From Lactiplantibacillus daoliensis (lineage in GTDB: Bacteria > Bacillota > Bacilli > Lactobacillales > Lactobacillaceae), in contig NZ_BJDH01000011.1 of the NCBI RefSeq assembly GCF_005405005.1, positions 1 through 64,000 of the forward strand: a DNA stretch of 64,000 bases, given 5' to 3'. Of this stretch, positions 25,375 through 33,330 are shown piece by piece. A model generated the notes under the pieces. It was not told the DNA's origin and made no database searches. It saw nothing but the letters and a program-made list of their open reading frames with translations. Position 1 is the first letter of the stretch, and every line of letters begins with the position of its first letter. The position numbers and the translations under genes are program-made.

Positions 25375-26055
25375 GTGACCCACATTGCTGATTTTCACCA
25401 ACGTTTTTGGTTTTTAATATTTTCTATTTTCTTAAACTCGGCCGCCAACGCCCTGACCATTTCAACCAATCTCGGTAGCGCTGTTTGGACTGGGTCTAGT
25501 GTTAATCTGGCAAACTGGATTCATATTTCGCTTGGGACGACCCTGTTACTTTACGGCATTGCCGTCACCATCTTGAACCAGCTTATGCTCGGCCATTTTG
25601 ATCGCCGTCGTTTTATTTCTAACTTGCTTTTCATCATACCGTTCAGTTACTTGGTTCAATTCATTGCGGTCTTTTGGAATTGGCTTGGCGTTCCGAATTT
25701 ACCGGTTGCGATTCGCTTAATTGTTAATTTACTAGGCTTACTTGGTGTCGCCGCGGCCGTTTCAATTTATCAGCGTTGTAACCTCATTCAACATCCTAAC
25801 GATGATTTGTCATACATCCTGCGCTTCCGATTCCTACACGGTTCCGCAATCATCGCGCAATGGACTAGTTATTTACCACCATTAACGATTACCGTGGTCG
25901 CCTTTCTAGTTACCGGACAACTCCGCGCCATCGGCATTGGTACCGTCTTTGCCCTGGTTGCACAAGGCGCTATCATGGGCTGGTCTGATACACACGTCTT
26001 CCCCAGTCTCAAACATCACATTGATGTCCCAACGGCTGAACACCATGCGGCTTAA
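25375..26055 (+). CDS. YczE/YyaS/YitT-like integral membrane protein
   Basis: A 226-residue protein with five or six hydrophobic segments. The early block FSIFLNSAANALTISTNLGS followed by WTGSSVNLANW resembles the YczE/YyaS family, where a conserved NALTI..NLG turn occurs. B. subtilis YczE affects surfactin production by an unknown route, and no function can be transferred here. The GTG at 25375 follows GGAAAGGACGATTATTC. It stands alone before the AEC transporter gene, with a 112-bp gap. Confidence 0.75.
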   Translation: MTHIADFHQRFWFLIFSIFLNSAANALTISTNLGSAVWTGSSVNLANWIHISLGTTLLLYGIAVTILNQLMLGHFDRRRFISNLLFIIPFSYLVQFIAVFWNWLGVPNLPVAIRLIVNLLGLLGVAAAVSIYQRCNLIQHPNDDLSYILRFRFLHGSAIIAQWTSYLPPLTITVVAFLVTGQLRAIGIGTVFALVAQGAIMGWSDTHVFPSLKHHIDVPTAEHHAA

Positions 26056-26167
26056 CTAAGAATCCGCCATTAAAACGGTTACATTTCAAAAACGCGTTGA
26101 CATTGCATCAGTCTTATTCTCATAATGGCTTTAACCCTTATTAAATTCTAATTATTGGACTGATTAT

Positions 26168-27094
26168 ATGGACCTTGCGCAACTGACCAGTCAAATCATT
26201 TTAATGTTCATTTTGATGCTCGTTGGTTTAATGATCAACAAATTGGGCTTCATGCATGCACAAACTTCAACTGATTTGACCAATATTTTATTATATGTCG
26301 TCTCCCCATGCCTCATCATTAAAGCATTCGAACAGACCTTTTCCGCCAACCGCTTGCAAATGTTGGGCCGCGTCATTATCGCAATTGTCGTCATCTATGC
26401 GTTAATGATCATCATCACACAGCTCGCTTTCAAACACGTCAAAGATGACAATCTGCGTCGTATCATGCGTTATGGTTCCGTGTATTCGAATGCTGGCTTC
26501 ATGGGAATTCCTCTGACCAGCTCACTTTTCGGGGCAACCGGTGTTTTCTACGCCGTTGCTTCGCTGGCAGCCTTCAATATTTTTAGTTGGACACATGGGA
26601 TTTCCTTATTTACTGGCAAGCAAGGCAGTCGCCGCGATAACGTCAAACAAATTGTGCTGAATCCAAATATCATTGCAATTATTGCTGGTTTAATGATATT
26701 TATCACCTCGTTTCAGCTACCAACAATTGCCAATAGTGCCATTACATACGTGAGCTCGATCAACACGCCACTTTCCATGATTGTGATTGGGAATAGTTTG
26801 GCGGATGTCAAGCTCAATCGGGAAACTTTGGACAACCGACTCTGGTGGGTTCTCTTATTACGAAATCTGATTTTTCCTTATCTCGCCATTGTCGTTTTGC
26901 AGTTATTAGGAATCAGTGGCGTGCCGCTCTATACTACTGTGTTAATGGCCGCTTGCCCCGTTGCGGGAATCGTCGTCCTCTTCTCACTCAAAGTTCATGG
27001 AAACCCCGGTCCGGCAGTCGCATTAATGAGTATTTCAACAATTTTGAGTGTCATCACCATTCCGTTGGTCTTCGCACTCGTCAGTTTAAACTAA
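26168..27094 (+). CDS. AEC family transporter (auxin efflux carrier fold)
   Basis: A 308-residue protein with about ten hydrophobic segments. The opening ILMFILMLVGLMINKLGFM, the N-terminal-half motif NILLYVVSPCLIIKAFE, YSNAGFMGIPL and the C-terminal VLMAACPVAG are the conserved signatures of the family, which includes malate and other organic acid carriers in lactic acid bacteria. The substrate cannot be told from sequence; a malate-type role would normally sit beside mleS, which is absent here. The start is ATG with a weak GGA site. A bidirectional terminator follows. Confidence 0.9.
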   Translation: MDLAQLTSQIILMFILMLVGLMINKLGFMHAQTSTDLTNILLYVVSPCLIIKAFEQTFSANRLQMLGRVIIAIVVIYALMIIITQLAFKHVKDDNLRRIMRYGSVYSNAGFMGIPLTSSLFGATGVFYAVASLAAFNIFSWTHGISLFTGKQGSRRDNVKQIVLNPNIIAIIAGLMIFITSFQLPTIANSAITYVSSINTPLSMIVIGNSLADVKLNRETLDNRLWWVLLLRNLIFPYLAIVVLQLLGISGVPLYTTVLMAACPVAGIVVLFSLKVHGNPGPAVALMSISTILSVITIPLVFALVSLN

Positions 27095-27147
27095 AATAAC
27101 CAAGCAAGGCACCCTGAAAAAACTAGGTGGCTCGCTTGGTTATTTTA
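27093..27147. terminator. Bidirectional terminator between the AEC gene and the toxin-antitoxin pair
   Basis: AAAATAACCAAGC and GCTTGGTTATTTT pair perfectly over 13 bp, with an inner GGCACCCT/AGGTGGCT helix. Both directions end in T-rich sequence. It overlaps the last codons of the toxin gene. Confidence 0.85.
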
Positions 27148-27448
27148 AACTACCTTGAAATAGCTCATCATGTGGCCCAATTCTAACTAGTCGAATAGTT
27201 AGATTTGACTTATGTGGTAAGTATAAAACTAGCACATCTACTTTTCCTTCAGCTAAGTGAAAGTCAAAATGGCCATTATAATTTCCACCCTCATTTACTA
27301 ATATATGTGGCTTATATGTATTTGGTACCGATCCAAAACTGGCCAATTCATCTAAAGCCACCTCTAGTTCCGATACCAATTCCGGATACTGCCTTTTAAA
27401 AAGCTGATAGTCCTTAGAGAATTGAGCGTCATATTTTAGCCTATACAT
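27140..27448 (-). CDS. Type II toxin, YafQ family mRNA interferase (RelE/ParE superfamily)
   Basis: A 102-residue basic protein. The start MYRLKYDAQFSKDYQLFKRQY, the middle KPHILVNEGGNYNGHFDFHL and the ending LTIRLVRIGPHDELF match YafQ. Its catalytic His and neighbouring residues lie in the H-D-F-H-L and R-x-G-x-H-x-E-L blocks, which are present here. It would cleave mRNA in the ribosome unless bound by the upstream antitoxin. The ATG at 27448 overlaps the antitoxin stop by eight bases. A start at 27463 is possible but less like the family. Confidence 0.9.
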   Translation of the reverse strand: MYRLKYDAQFSKDYQLFKRQYPELVSELEVALDELASFGSVPNTYKPHILVNEGGNYNGHFDFHLAEGKVDVLVLYLPHKSNLTIRLVRIGPHDELFQGSLK

Positions 27449-27746
27449 TAGAATCGTCACCATCTAAAGCTGCCAACAAAGCCTGCGCATTCTTAAAACT
27501 GGACGACTCATCGGGAATCAAACCTAATTCCTTGGCTTCTGCGAGGACCATTGCCCGTTTTGTCTTTGACGTTGGCTGATCTTTTTCTGGGACAATTACT
27601 TCAAATGGAATGCGATTTTGAATGACAAACTGTTTAGCCGCCATTGTAAAATAAGTATTTAGACTAATCCCAGCTGCATCCAAACGAGCATTTAATTCCT
27701 TTCTCAAATTATCATCTAATCTAATTGTTGTTGGTGTTGAACTCAT
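27441..27746 (-). CDS. Type II antitoxin, RelB/DinJ family
   Basis: A 101-residue antitoxin. The N-terminus PTTIRLDDNLRKELNARLDAAGISLNTYFTMA is a ribbon-helix-helix DNA-binding domain of RelB/DinJ type. The C-terminal half, rich in Ala, Glu and Leu, would wrap the YafQ toxin. The ATG at 27746 lies after AGAGGTGATTCAA. A GTG at 27755 would put the site inside the gene. Overlap with the toxin gives tight co-translation. A palindrome upstream fits autoregulation by the complex. Confidence 0.92.
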   Translation of the reverse strand: MSSTPTTIRLDDNLRKELNARLDAAGISLNTYFTMAAKQFVIQNRIPFEVIVPEKDQPTSKTKRAMVLAEAKELGLIPDESSSFKNAQALLAALDGDDSNV

Positions 27747-27766
27747 TTGAATCACCTCTTTTCAAC

Positions 27767-27792
27767 ATCATAATAACATACATCCGATGTTA
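27767..27792 (-). promoter_or_regulatory. Toxin-antitoxin promoter and operator
   Basis: Minus-strand -10 TATGAT at 27772-27767, and a perfect inverted repeat TAACAT-7-ATGTTA at 27774-27792 covering the spacer. The -35 is weak. It is positioned for repression by the antitoxin or the complex. Confidence 0.58.
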
Positions 27793-27849
27793 AGCTGGCA
27801 TCATAAGTTCTCCATAAAAACGGCGATTAATCAATCGCGTCTGACGAAC

Positions 27850-28508
27850 TCACCGCAACCAAACTTTAGCCGCAGTCAAATCAGACACCGTCTTAATTGG
27901 CCGTGCCGCCGGGTTCTTCTTGATCGCGATTGATCCAAATCTCATCGGCCAATTCAACTGCTCGGCCGGGACCACATCTGATTGATACCCGCGTGCAATA
28001 TGCCAATGGTTGTCAGCGGTCAATCCCAATTGCTGTTCAGCTGCTTTGAAAAAGGTCAACTCTGGCTTATAGGCCTGCACATCTTCTGCCGTCAGCACTG
28101 TATCAAATGGCACCTGCCAAGCTGCCAAGTTGGCCGGCATAATATCCCAAGATGAATTGGACATGATTACTAACTGAAAGCCTTCTGCCTGCCACGCTTG
28201 TAATGTCGCCACCACCTCTGAAAACGGGAGTAAGTGCTGTTGAGCTTGTAAATAGTCGACATAGTGACTTTCAAAAAAATGAACCCGTTCAAACAATTGG
28301 TCTAAGTGTTTCAAATCTTCGCGTACTAAGGTTGCGTAATCCAGATAAGGTTGCACACTAACCGGATCATCCTTGTAACGCTCATATGCGGTCCGAACCT
28401 TTTTTGGATCAAGTCCCACTGAGAAGGCTAAATCCTCAAGCCACAATATAACGGCTCAGTATTAATCAAGGTGCCATAACAATCAAACGTTGGAATCTTA
28501 GTCATCAT
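27850..28508 (-). pseudogene. Frameshifted HAD-superfamily hydrolase (haloacid dehalogenase type II-like)
   Basis: The 3' part (27850-28446) encodes about 198 residues: WLEDLAFSVGLDPKKV, motif II in LVIMSNSSWD, a Lys in DVQAYKPE and the late GYQSDVVPAE region. Motif I, with the nucleophile Asp, is in another frame just upstream: from ATG 28508/28505 it reads TKIPTFDCYGTLINTEPLY and then reaches a stop. The frames join if one base is restored around 28446-28452. As read, the long frame lacks motif I and should be inactive. A sequencing error cannot be excluded. Confidence 0.75.
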
Positions 28509-28603
28509 TTTTTATTGCATCCCACTAAACATCTTGATTATCGCCTATTTTCGCAATCGTTTACCCGATCAAAAAAGAACGCATCATCTCCGCAGACGAG
28601 TTG

Positions 28604-28633
28604 TTAGAATTGGTCTAATTTCAGTGCTATACT
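28604..28633 (+). promoter_or_regulatory. Promoter of the DHA2/DUF4811 operon with palindrome
   Basis: TATACT at 28628-28633. The inverted repeat TTAGA-ATTGG-TCTAA at 28604-28618 sits where the -35 and spacer would be, so a repressor may act here. No regulator gene is adjacent. Confidence 0.4.
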
Positions 28634-28698
28634 TATTAGTTATGTGATTTAATAATTTTTACACTTTAATTCAAGAACCAGAAAGGACTGTTTTAAGC

Positions 28699-30183
28699 AT
28701 GCCGACACAAACTTCGGCTTTGCCACTCGATGCTGATGGCAAACCGTATCATCGAACTTGGCTAGTCCTGACTTTATTAGTTGGGACTTTTACAACATTC
28801 GTAACTCAAACACTGTTAACCACGGCATTTCCAACGCTAATGGCCTATTTCCATATTTCGGCCAATGCTGTTCAATGGTTAACCACTGGCTTCATGTTGA
28901 TTATGGGAATCATGATTCCCGTTAGTGCCTGGATGCTAACCCGTATCAATTCAAAGATTTTGTACTTAACAGCCATGATTATTTTCGGCTTAGGAACGGT
29001 TCTCGCCTACTTCGCCGTCAATTTTCAAATGCTACTGATTGCGCGAATGATTCAGGCCATGGGGGTCGGCATCTCAGCGCCGGTCTTCCAAACGATCATG
29101 TCATCTGTTTATCCGCCTGAAAAACGTGGTTCAGCCATGGGAACGGCCGGAATTGTCATTGGACTAGCACCAGCCATTGGTCCGACCTTATCTGGTTGGA
29201 TTATTGATAACTATAATTGGCGGGCCTTATTTCTCTTTATCCTGCCGATTAACTTACTCGTCATCCTAGTTTCGCTGTTCACATTACGTAAAGTATTACC
29301 CACATCTAAGCAACCGATCGACTGGTGGTCTGTTTTAATTTCTACCATCGGTTTTGGGAGTATGTTGTACGGCTTTTCTTCCGTTGGTGACGCTGGCTGG
29401 GGGGACCCAATCGTCTTAACAGCTTTAGTCGTTGGCGTTATTTTTATTGGCTTATTCGTCCATCGACAACTCCACATGACTCAGCCATTATTGGAATTAC
29501 GTGTCTTCAAAATTCCTGCTTTTACGTTATCTGCTATTTTAACGGCTCTGGCCTACATGTCCATGATGGGCGTCGAGTTAATTCTACCAATGTACATTCA
29601 GACTGTGCTCGGCCGTTCAGCCATGGATTCTGGCTTAATTCTCTTACCTGGTGCGATTATGATGGGGATCATGAGTCCAATTACCGGGCGGATCTTTGAC
29701 CATATCGGTGCCCGCCGCTTAGCCATGACTGGGATGTTACTCTTAACACTCGGAACAGCGTTCTTCCTATCCATCAGCGCAACGACGCCAATCTTATGGA
29801 TTATCGTCGTCTACGCCATTCGGATGTTCGGCTTAACGATGGTTACCATGCCGGTCACAACGACTGGGATCAACGCCTTACCATTTAATCTTATTTCACA
29901 TGGGACAGCGGCAAACAATACGTTACGTCAAGTCGCTGCTTCAATGGGAACGGCCGTCCTAATTAGTGTGTATTCCAGTGTTGCCAAGTGGCAGATGCCT
30001 GGTCACAATTTGTTAGCCCAAGCCCCATTAAAATATCAAACCGCGGCAACCAACGCCACACTGACAGGTTATCATATGGCGTTTATCGTTTCGCTAATCT
30101 TCTGTGCTTTTGGCTTTGGCCTGACCTTCTTCTTGAAGTCACACCATTCAGTTGCCGCACAGCAGGAGGATGACCGCGCATGA
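28699..30183 (+). CDS. MFS multidrug exporter, DHA2 family (LmrB-like)
   Basis: A 494-residue protein with 13-14 hydrophobic segments. The start FVTQTLLTTAFPTLMAYFHI followed by AVQWLTTGFML, the motif A-like loop WMLTRINSKI, RMIQAMGVGISAPVF and motif C GPTLSGWIID place it in the DHA2 drug:H+ antiporter group. It overlaps the DUF4811 gene by four bases (ATGA), an arrangement I remember as recurrent in lactobacilli, so the two proteins probably act together in the membrane. The ATG follows AGAAAGGACTGTTTTAAGC. The substrate is unknown. Confidence 0.92.
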   Translation: MPTQTSALPLDADGKPYHRTWLVLTLLVGTFTTFVTQTLLTTAFPTLMAYFHISANAVQWLTTGFMLIMGIMIPVSAWMLTRINSKILYLTAMIIFGLGTVLAYFAVNFQMLLIARMIQAMGVGISAPVFQTIMSSVYPPEKRGSAMGTAGIVIGLAPAIGPTLSGWIIDNYNWRALFLFILPINLLVILVSLFTLRKVLPTSKQPIDWWSVLISTIGFGSMLYGFSSVGDAGWGDPIVLTALVVGVIFIGLFVHRQLHMTQPLLELRVFKIPAFTLSAILTALAYMSMMGVELILPMYIQTVLGRSAMDSGLILLPGAIMMGIMSPITGRIFDHIGARRLAMTGMLLLTLGTAFFLSISATTPILWIIVVYAIRMFGLTMVTMPVTTTGINALPFNLISHGTAANNTLRQVAASMGTAVLISVYSSVAKWQMPGHNLLAQAPLKYQTAATNATLTGYHMAFIVSLIFCAFGFGLTFFLKSHHSVAAQQEDDRA

Positions 30184-30683
30184 TTATTAGTTTATTAATT
30201 TTAGCGACTTTCGTCTACGCTGGTGTCATGGTTTTTATGCCCAACAGTTTCAAACGGACCTTGCTGATTGCTGTCAGCTTTATTGTGATTGCTGGCAGTT
30301 TGAGCGCCCTCGTTTTAAATGACAATTACCACTGGGGGATGCGTCAAGTCAGCACCACCCGTACCGAAACTTTGCGACCATTGCAATCAAAACAACGAGC
30401 CCTCGGCATTAAGCATTTGGGTACCGGCACCGAACGCGTGATTTTATATCGCACTACCGCGTCCGCCAAGGTTCAAAAAACAACCACGGCCGCGACCACG
30501 ACCAAACTGGCCACTGGTTCAACAGCACACGTTAAAACTACGACCACACGCTGGGTTTATCGCAATCAAACTACAAAAGTCTTATTTAACTTAGGCAAAA
30601 CCAATCATCAATTTGCTAGTCGTCATTATACCTTTGTCTTACCGATAAAATGGCACTCAATGACCATTAAGACCACTAAATAG
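30180..30683 (+). CDS. DUF4811 domain membrane protein
   Basis: A 167-residue protein. Two N-terminal transmembrane helices (about residues 3-20 and 26-46) are followed by an extracytoplasmic region rich in Thr and Lys, with the block HWGMRQVSTTRTETLRPL. This matches DUF4811, a family found next to DHA2 exporters. It starts inside the exporter's stop codon. A role as a small accessory subunit of the exporter is inferred from this coupling only. Confidence 0.85.
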   Translation: MIISLLILATFVYAGVMVFMPNSFKRTLLIAVSFIVIAGSLSALVLNDNYHWGMRQVSTTRTETLRPLQSKQRALGIKHLGTGTERVILYRTTASAKVQKTTTAATTTKLATGSTAHVKTTTTRWVYRNQTTKVLFNLGKTNHQFASRHYTFVLPIKWHSMTIKTTK

Positions 30684-30686
30684 GAC

Positions 30687-30722
30687 AAAAAACGGCAACC
30701 ATCACCGGTTGCCGTTTTTTTG
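30687..30722. terminator. Bidirectional terminator
   Basis: AAAAAACGGCAACC, loop ATCA, CCGGTTGCCGTTTTTTT. A- and T-runs flank a GC-rich stem between two convergent genes, so it can serve both. Confidence 0.92.
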
Positions 30723-30724
30723 TC

Positions 30725-31732
30725 CTATTTTAAAAGTAAGTTAATTAAGATTAACGCCGTAACAACTTGAATCGTCACCACGCCTAAGCCATATAAAGCG
30801 AGCCGCTTACCGGCCTTCAAAAAGTTAACTAAGTTCAAACGCAACCCAATCGCCGCCAGGGCAATGATTTCAAACCAGCTACTAATAACATGGGCCGTTG
30901 CGCCGACAACAACTGGCAACGTCACCAAACTGTTTAAGGCACATAATATCAAAAAGCCCGCAACATACCATGGCAACCAATGACCAGTGCCATTACCACT
31001 GATCTCAGCCTCTTCAGCCAATTCTTTTTCCAGTGTCCGTTGATGTAGGCGACCAAAAATCAGTACCACGACCACCAGCATCATAATCCGCATAATTTTA
31101 AAAATCGTCGCAAATTGAACCGTCGCCTGATTGACCATGCTGGCCGCAGCCACCACTTGACCAACTGATTGCAACGTTCCCCCAATCAAGGCCCCTTTCA
31201 AAATCGTCTGACTCCCAAATAGGCTCATACCCAACCAGGGCAACGTTAGCATCAAGACCGTTCCCATCAAGTTAACCAACGTGATAACCGTCCCTTTGTC
31301 ATCTTCATCGGCTTCAATCACTGGTGCAATTGACGCAATCGCGGATGACCCACAGACAGCATTCCCTCCGGCCATTAATAACCGCATGGACTGACTGAAA
31401 CCGAGTCGCTTACCCAGCCACATCGCGCCGACGATCGTGACAGTCATTTGAATCAAGATAAAGCCAACGCCCCAGACCCCAATCTGACCAATCGTTTGGA
31501 CAGTCATCGTTGCCCCCAACAGCATGACCGAATATTCCAACAGTTTGCTTTCCGCAAACTTGGTGCCTTTTGCCAATTGCGGTTGGCGTAAAACGGTGTT
31601 CCCCAATAAGATCCCTAGTAAAATCGCAATCGTGGCCGCCCCTAAAGCCGGAACCCGTTGCGCCAATAATTGACTAATAATTGCAATCGCCAAACTGGTC
31701 ACTAACCCCGGTAAAATCACTTTTAACTTCAT
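30725..31732 (-). CDS. YeiH family membrane protein (UPF0324, putative sulfate exporter)
   Basis: A 335-residue protein with about ten hydrophobic segments. The early [12 protein letters not shown], the middle [22 protein letters not shown] and [19 protein letters not shown] are the conserved blocks of YeiH/UPF0324, which databases often call a putative sulfate exporter without direct proof. It is divergent from a LysR regulator gene, as in E. coli yeiH-yeiE, which suggests control by that regulator. The ATG follows AAGGAGAGTTTGAGTAG. It ends at the shared terminator. Confidence 0.9.
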   Translation of the reverse strand: MKLKVILPGLVTSLAIAIISQLLAQRVPALGAATIAILLGILLGNTVLRQPQLAKGTKFAESKLLEYSVMLLGATMTVQTIGQIGVWGVGFILIQMTVTIVGAMWLGKRLGFSQSMRLLMAGGNAVCGSSAIASIAPVIEADEDDKGTVITLVNLMGTVLMLTLPWLGMSLFGSQTILKGALIGGTLQSVGQVVAAASMVNQATVQFATIFKIMRIMMLVVVVLIFGRLHQRTLEKELAEEAEISGNGTGHWLPWYVAGFLILCALNSLVTLPVVVGATAHVISSWFEIIALAAIGLRLNLVNFLKAGKRLALYGLGVVTIQVVTALILINLLLK

Positions 31733-31807
31733 CTACTCAAACTCTCCTTGCCTTCTCAATAGATTTTATTATACCGGGCTAGTATTTATTTGAGAAATAA
31801 ATTATTA

Positions 31808-31822
31808 TGATAGTTATTATCA
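31808..31822. promoter_or_regulatory. Candidate LysR-type binding dyad
   Basis: TGATA-GTTAT-TATCA in the 118-bp divergent region between the YeiH-like and lysR genes. AT-rich dyads of this kind are typical LysR targets. Binding is inferred from position. Confidence 0.45.
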
Positions 31823-31850
31823 AGTTTATTAATTGAAAGGCGGCTCACCG

Positions 31851-32675
31851 ATGCTCAAACAGTTGCAAACTTTTATCGCCGTTTATGAAACTCGTAACTT
31901 TTCACAGGCAGCAGAACAACTCTTCATTTCACAGCCCACTGTTTCGACGCAAATCAAACAACTGGAAGCGGACTTGGAAACCTCGCTATTTACCCGCAAT
32001 GGTCGGCAAACAATCCAGCCAACAGTCAGCGGCAACTTGCTCTACCAACAAGCTCAGAAATTATTAGAAACCTGGATAGCCACTAAGGTCGCCATTCAAA
32101 CCACCAGTGAGACTGCGCCAATACCTTGTCGGATAGGCGCATCGCATACCACGTCCAGCCTAATTTTGCCAGGACTTCTCACCCAATTGGCACCCCTGAG
32201 TCAGCAATTCAAATTTGAAATCACCCTCGCTAACTCCGCCGACATCTTGACGCAGATGACACAGCACCACTTGGACTTTGGTTTGGTTGAAAAACCATTG
32301 GTGACGGATCATTTAGACCGGCTAGCCTTTGGTCAAGACGAGCTCGTTCACGCTGGCCAACTAACCAGTCCACTGTGGTTATTACGCGAACCCAACTCTG
32401 GCGTACGTCACTATACCAATGCTTATCTCAAAGCACAGAATATCCAGCCGACACAAACAATGATTATTCACAGCAACCAATTAATTGCTGACTTACTAGC
32501 ACAAGGCATTGGTCAGACCATTATTTCAAAGCATGTCTTAGCTCTCAACGTGCCTACTGTAAACTTAGGTCCTAATTACCAACGTCAATTTTTCATGTTA
32601 ACACCAACCACTGTGAAGCCAGCGTTAGTTGGCATTCAAGCCAAGATTTCAAGCTATTTACAAAACTGGGCGTAA
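31851..32675 (+). CDS. LysR-family transcriptional regulator
   Basis: From ATG 31851 a 274-residue protein, slightly short for the family. The N-terminal helix-turn-helix LQTFIAVYETRNFSQAAEQL followed by FISQPTVSTQIKQLE is clear, with a LysR substrate-binding domain from about residue 85. It is divergent from the YeiH-like gene and probably activates it. The TTG at 31833 would extend the protein by six residues over its own ribosome site (GAAAGGCGG), so I reject it. The effector is unknown. Confidence 0.9.
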   Translation: MLKQLQTFIAVYETRNFSQAAEQLFISQPTVSTQIKQLEADLETSLFTRNGRQTIQPTVSGNLLYQQAQKLLETWIATKVAIQTTSETAPIPCRIGASHTTSSLILPGLLTQLAPLSQQFKFEITLANSADILTQMTQHHLDFGLVEKPLVTDHLDRLAFGQDELVHAGQLTSPLWLLREPNSGVRHYTNAYLKAQNIQPTQTMIIHSNQLIADLLAQGIGQTIISKHVLALNVPTVNLGPNYQRQFFMLTPTTVKPALVGIQAKISSYLQNWA

Positions 32676-32712
32676 CTTAAACTTGGCATTCTGGTCTGTA
32701 TAATCGAACGCC

Positions 32713-32749
32713 AAAAAAGGACTGCTGAAACTAATCAGTAGTCCTTTTT
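32713..32749. terminator. Bidirectional terminator between lysR and gtfB-like genes
   Basis: AAAAAAGGACTGCTGA, loop, TCAGTAGTCCTTTTT. Both strands end in T-runs. Before insertion of repeat C it lay just beyond the glycosyltransferase stop; now 561 bp plus one duplicated target copy separate them. Confidence 0.9.
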
Positions 32750-32769
32750 GTCGTAAACTATTTAAGAAT

Positions 32770-33330
32770 CTAAAAGTTGAAAGTCAAAAATTGCCGGTCT
32801 GCACGAGGACAACAACAATCAGGTCATGAAAACTAGTTGAATACTGCTGCTTCCGGTTGTTGCCGATAACATGCGGACGAGGGACCGGTTCAAGCCATAG
32901 AAACGTCTTGAACCTCGCCCAGGAACTTTGCCAAAATCGCAAATCTCCCGGACCGTCCGTGGTGTAAGGCCGGCAAAAGAACGCCGGTCAAACGCCACCT
33001 GCACGTCCGATGCTATCAGCAACAACCTCCAGCTAATCAGTGTTTTTGAGGGAATAAATCAGTTATTTATGCTTAGCGGAGTCAGTCAGAATTAGTGTAC
33101 AGTGTCGGCAATATTAGTCCGCGTTCCTGGCCGACTAATATTGCGGGGCAATTCAAAGACGTGTTTTATCGGCTTTGAATTGAGGCGTCAGACCGTACTT
33201 TGGCTGGCGCCGTCCCCCACAGCACACCGATTCTGACTGATAGAGCACTGAATTTAGTTGAGTCCACTTTAGACGTACTGGTTATTAGTGCTACGACATT
33301 TATGACGTTTTTGAGTCTTTCAATCTTTAG
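32770..33330 (+). repeat. Dispersed repeat copy C: full-length 561-bp element with 8-bp target duplication
   Basis: Starts CTAAAAGTTGAAAGTC and ends with the inverse of CTAAAGATTGAAAGACTC, so the terminal inverted repeats match over about 20 bp with a few changes. TTAAGAAT at 32762-32769 and at 33331-33338 flanks it exactly. The L-module (about 32860-33030) is closed by GGTTGTTGC/GCAACAACC. The R-module (about 33075-33245) is closed by TCAGTCAGAAT/ATTCTGACTGA. No credible ORF. It is a near match to copy F in opposite orientation. I do not recognise the family. Confidence 0.93.

Noticed and set aside
32819-33025. Open frame of 68 codons inside repeat C (and the similar frame at 61436-61639 in copy F)
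   Set aside because: The frames are on corresponding strands of the repeat but follow the folded L-module, with no ribosome site. Paired base changes fit structure better than codons.
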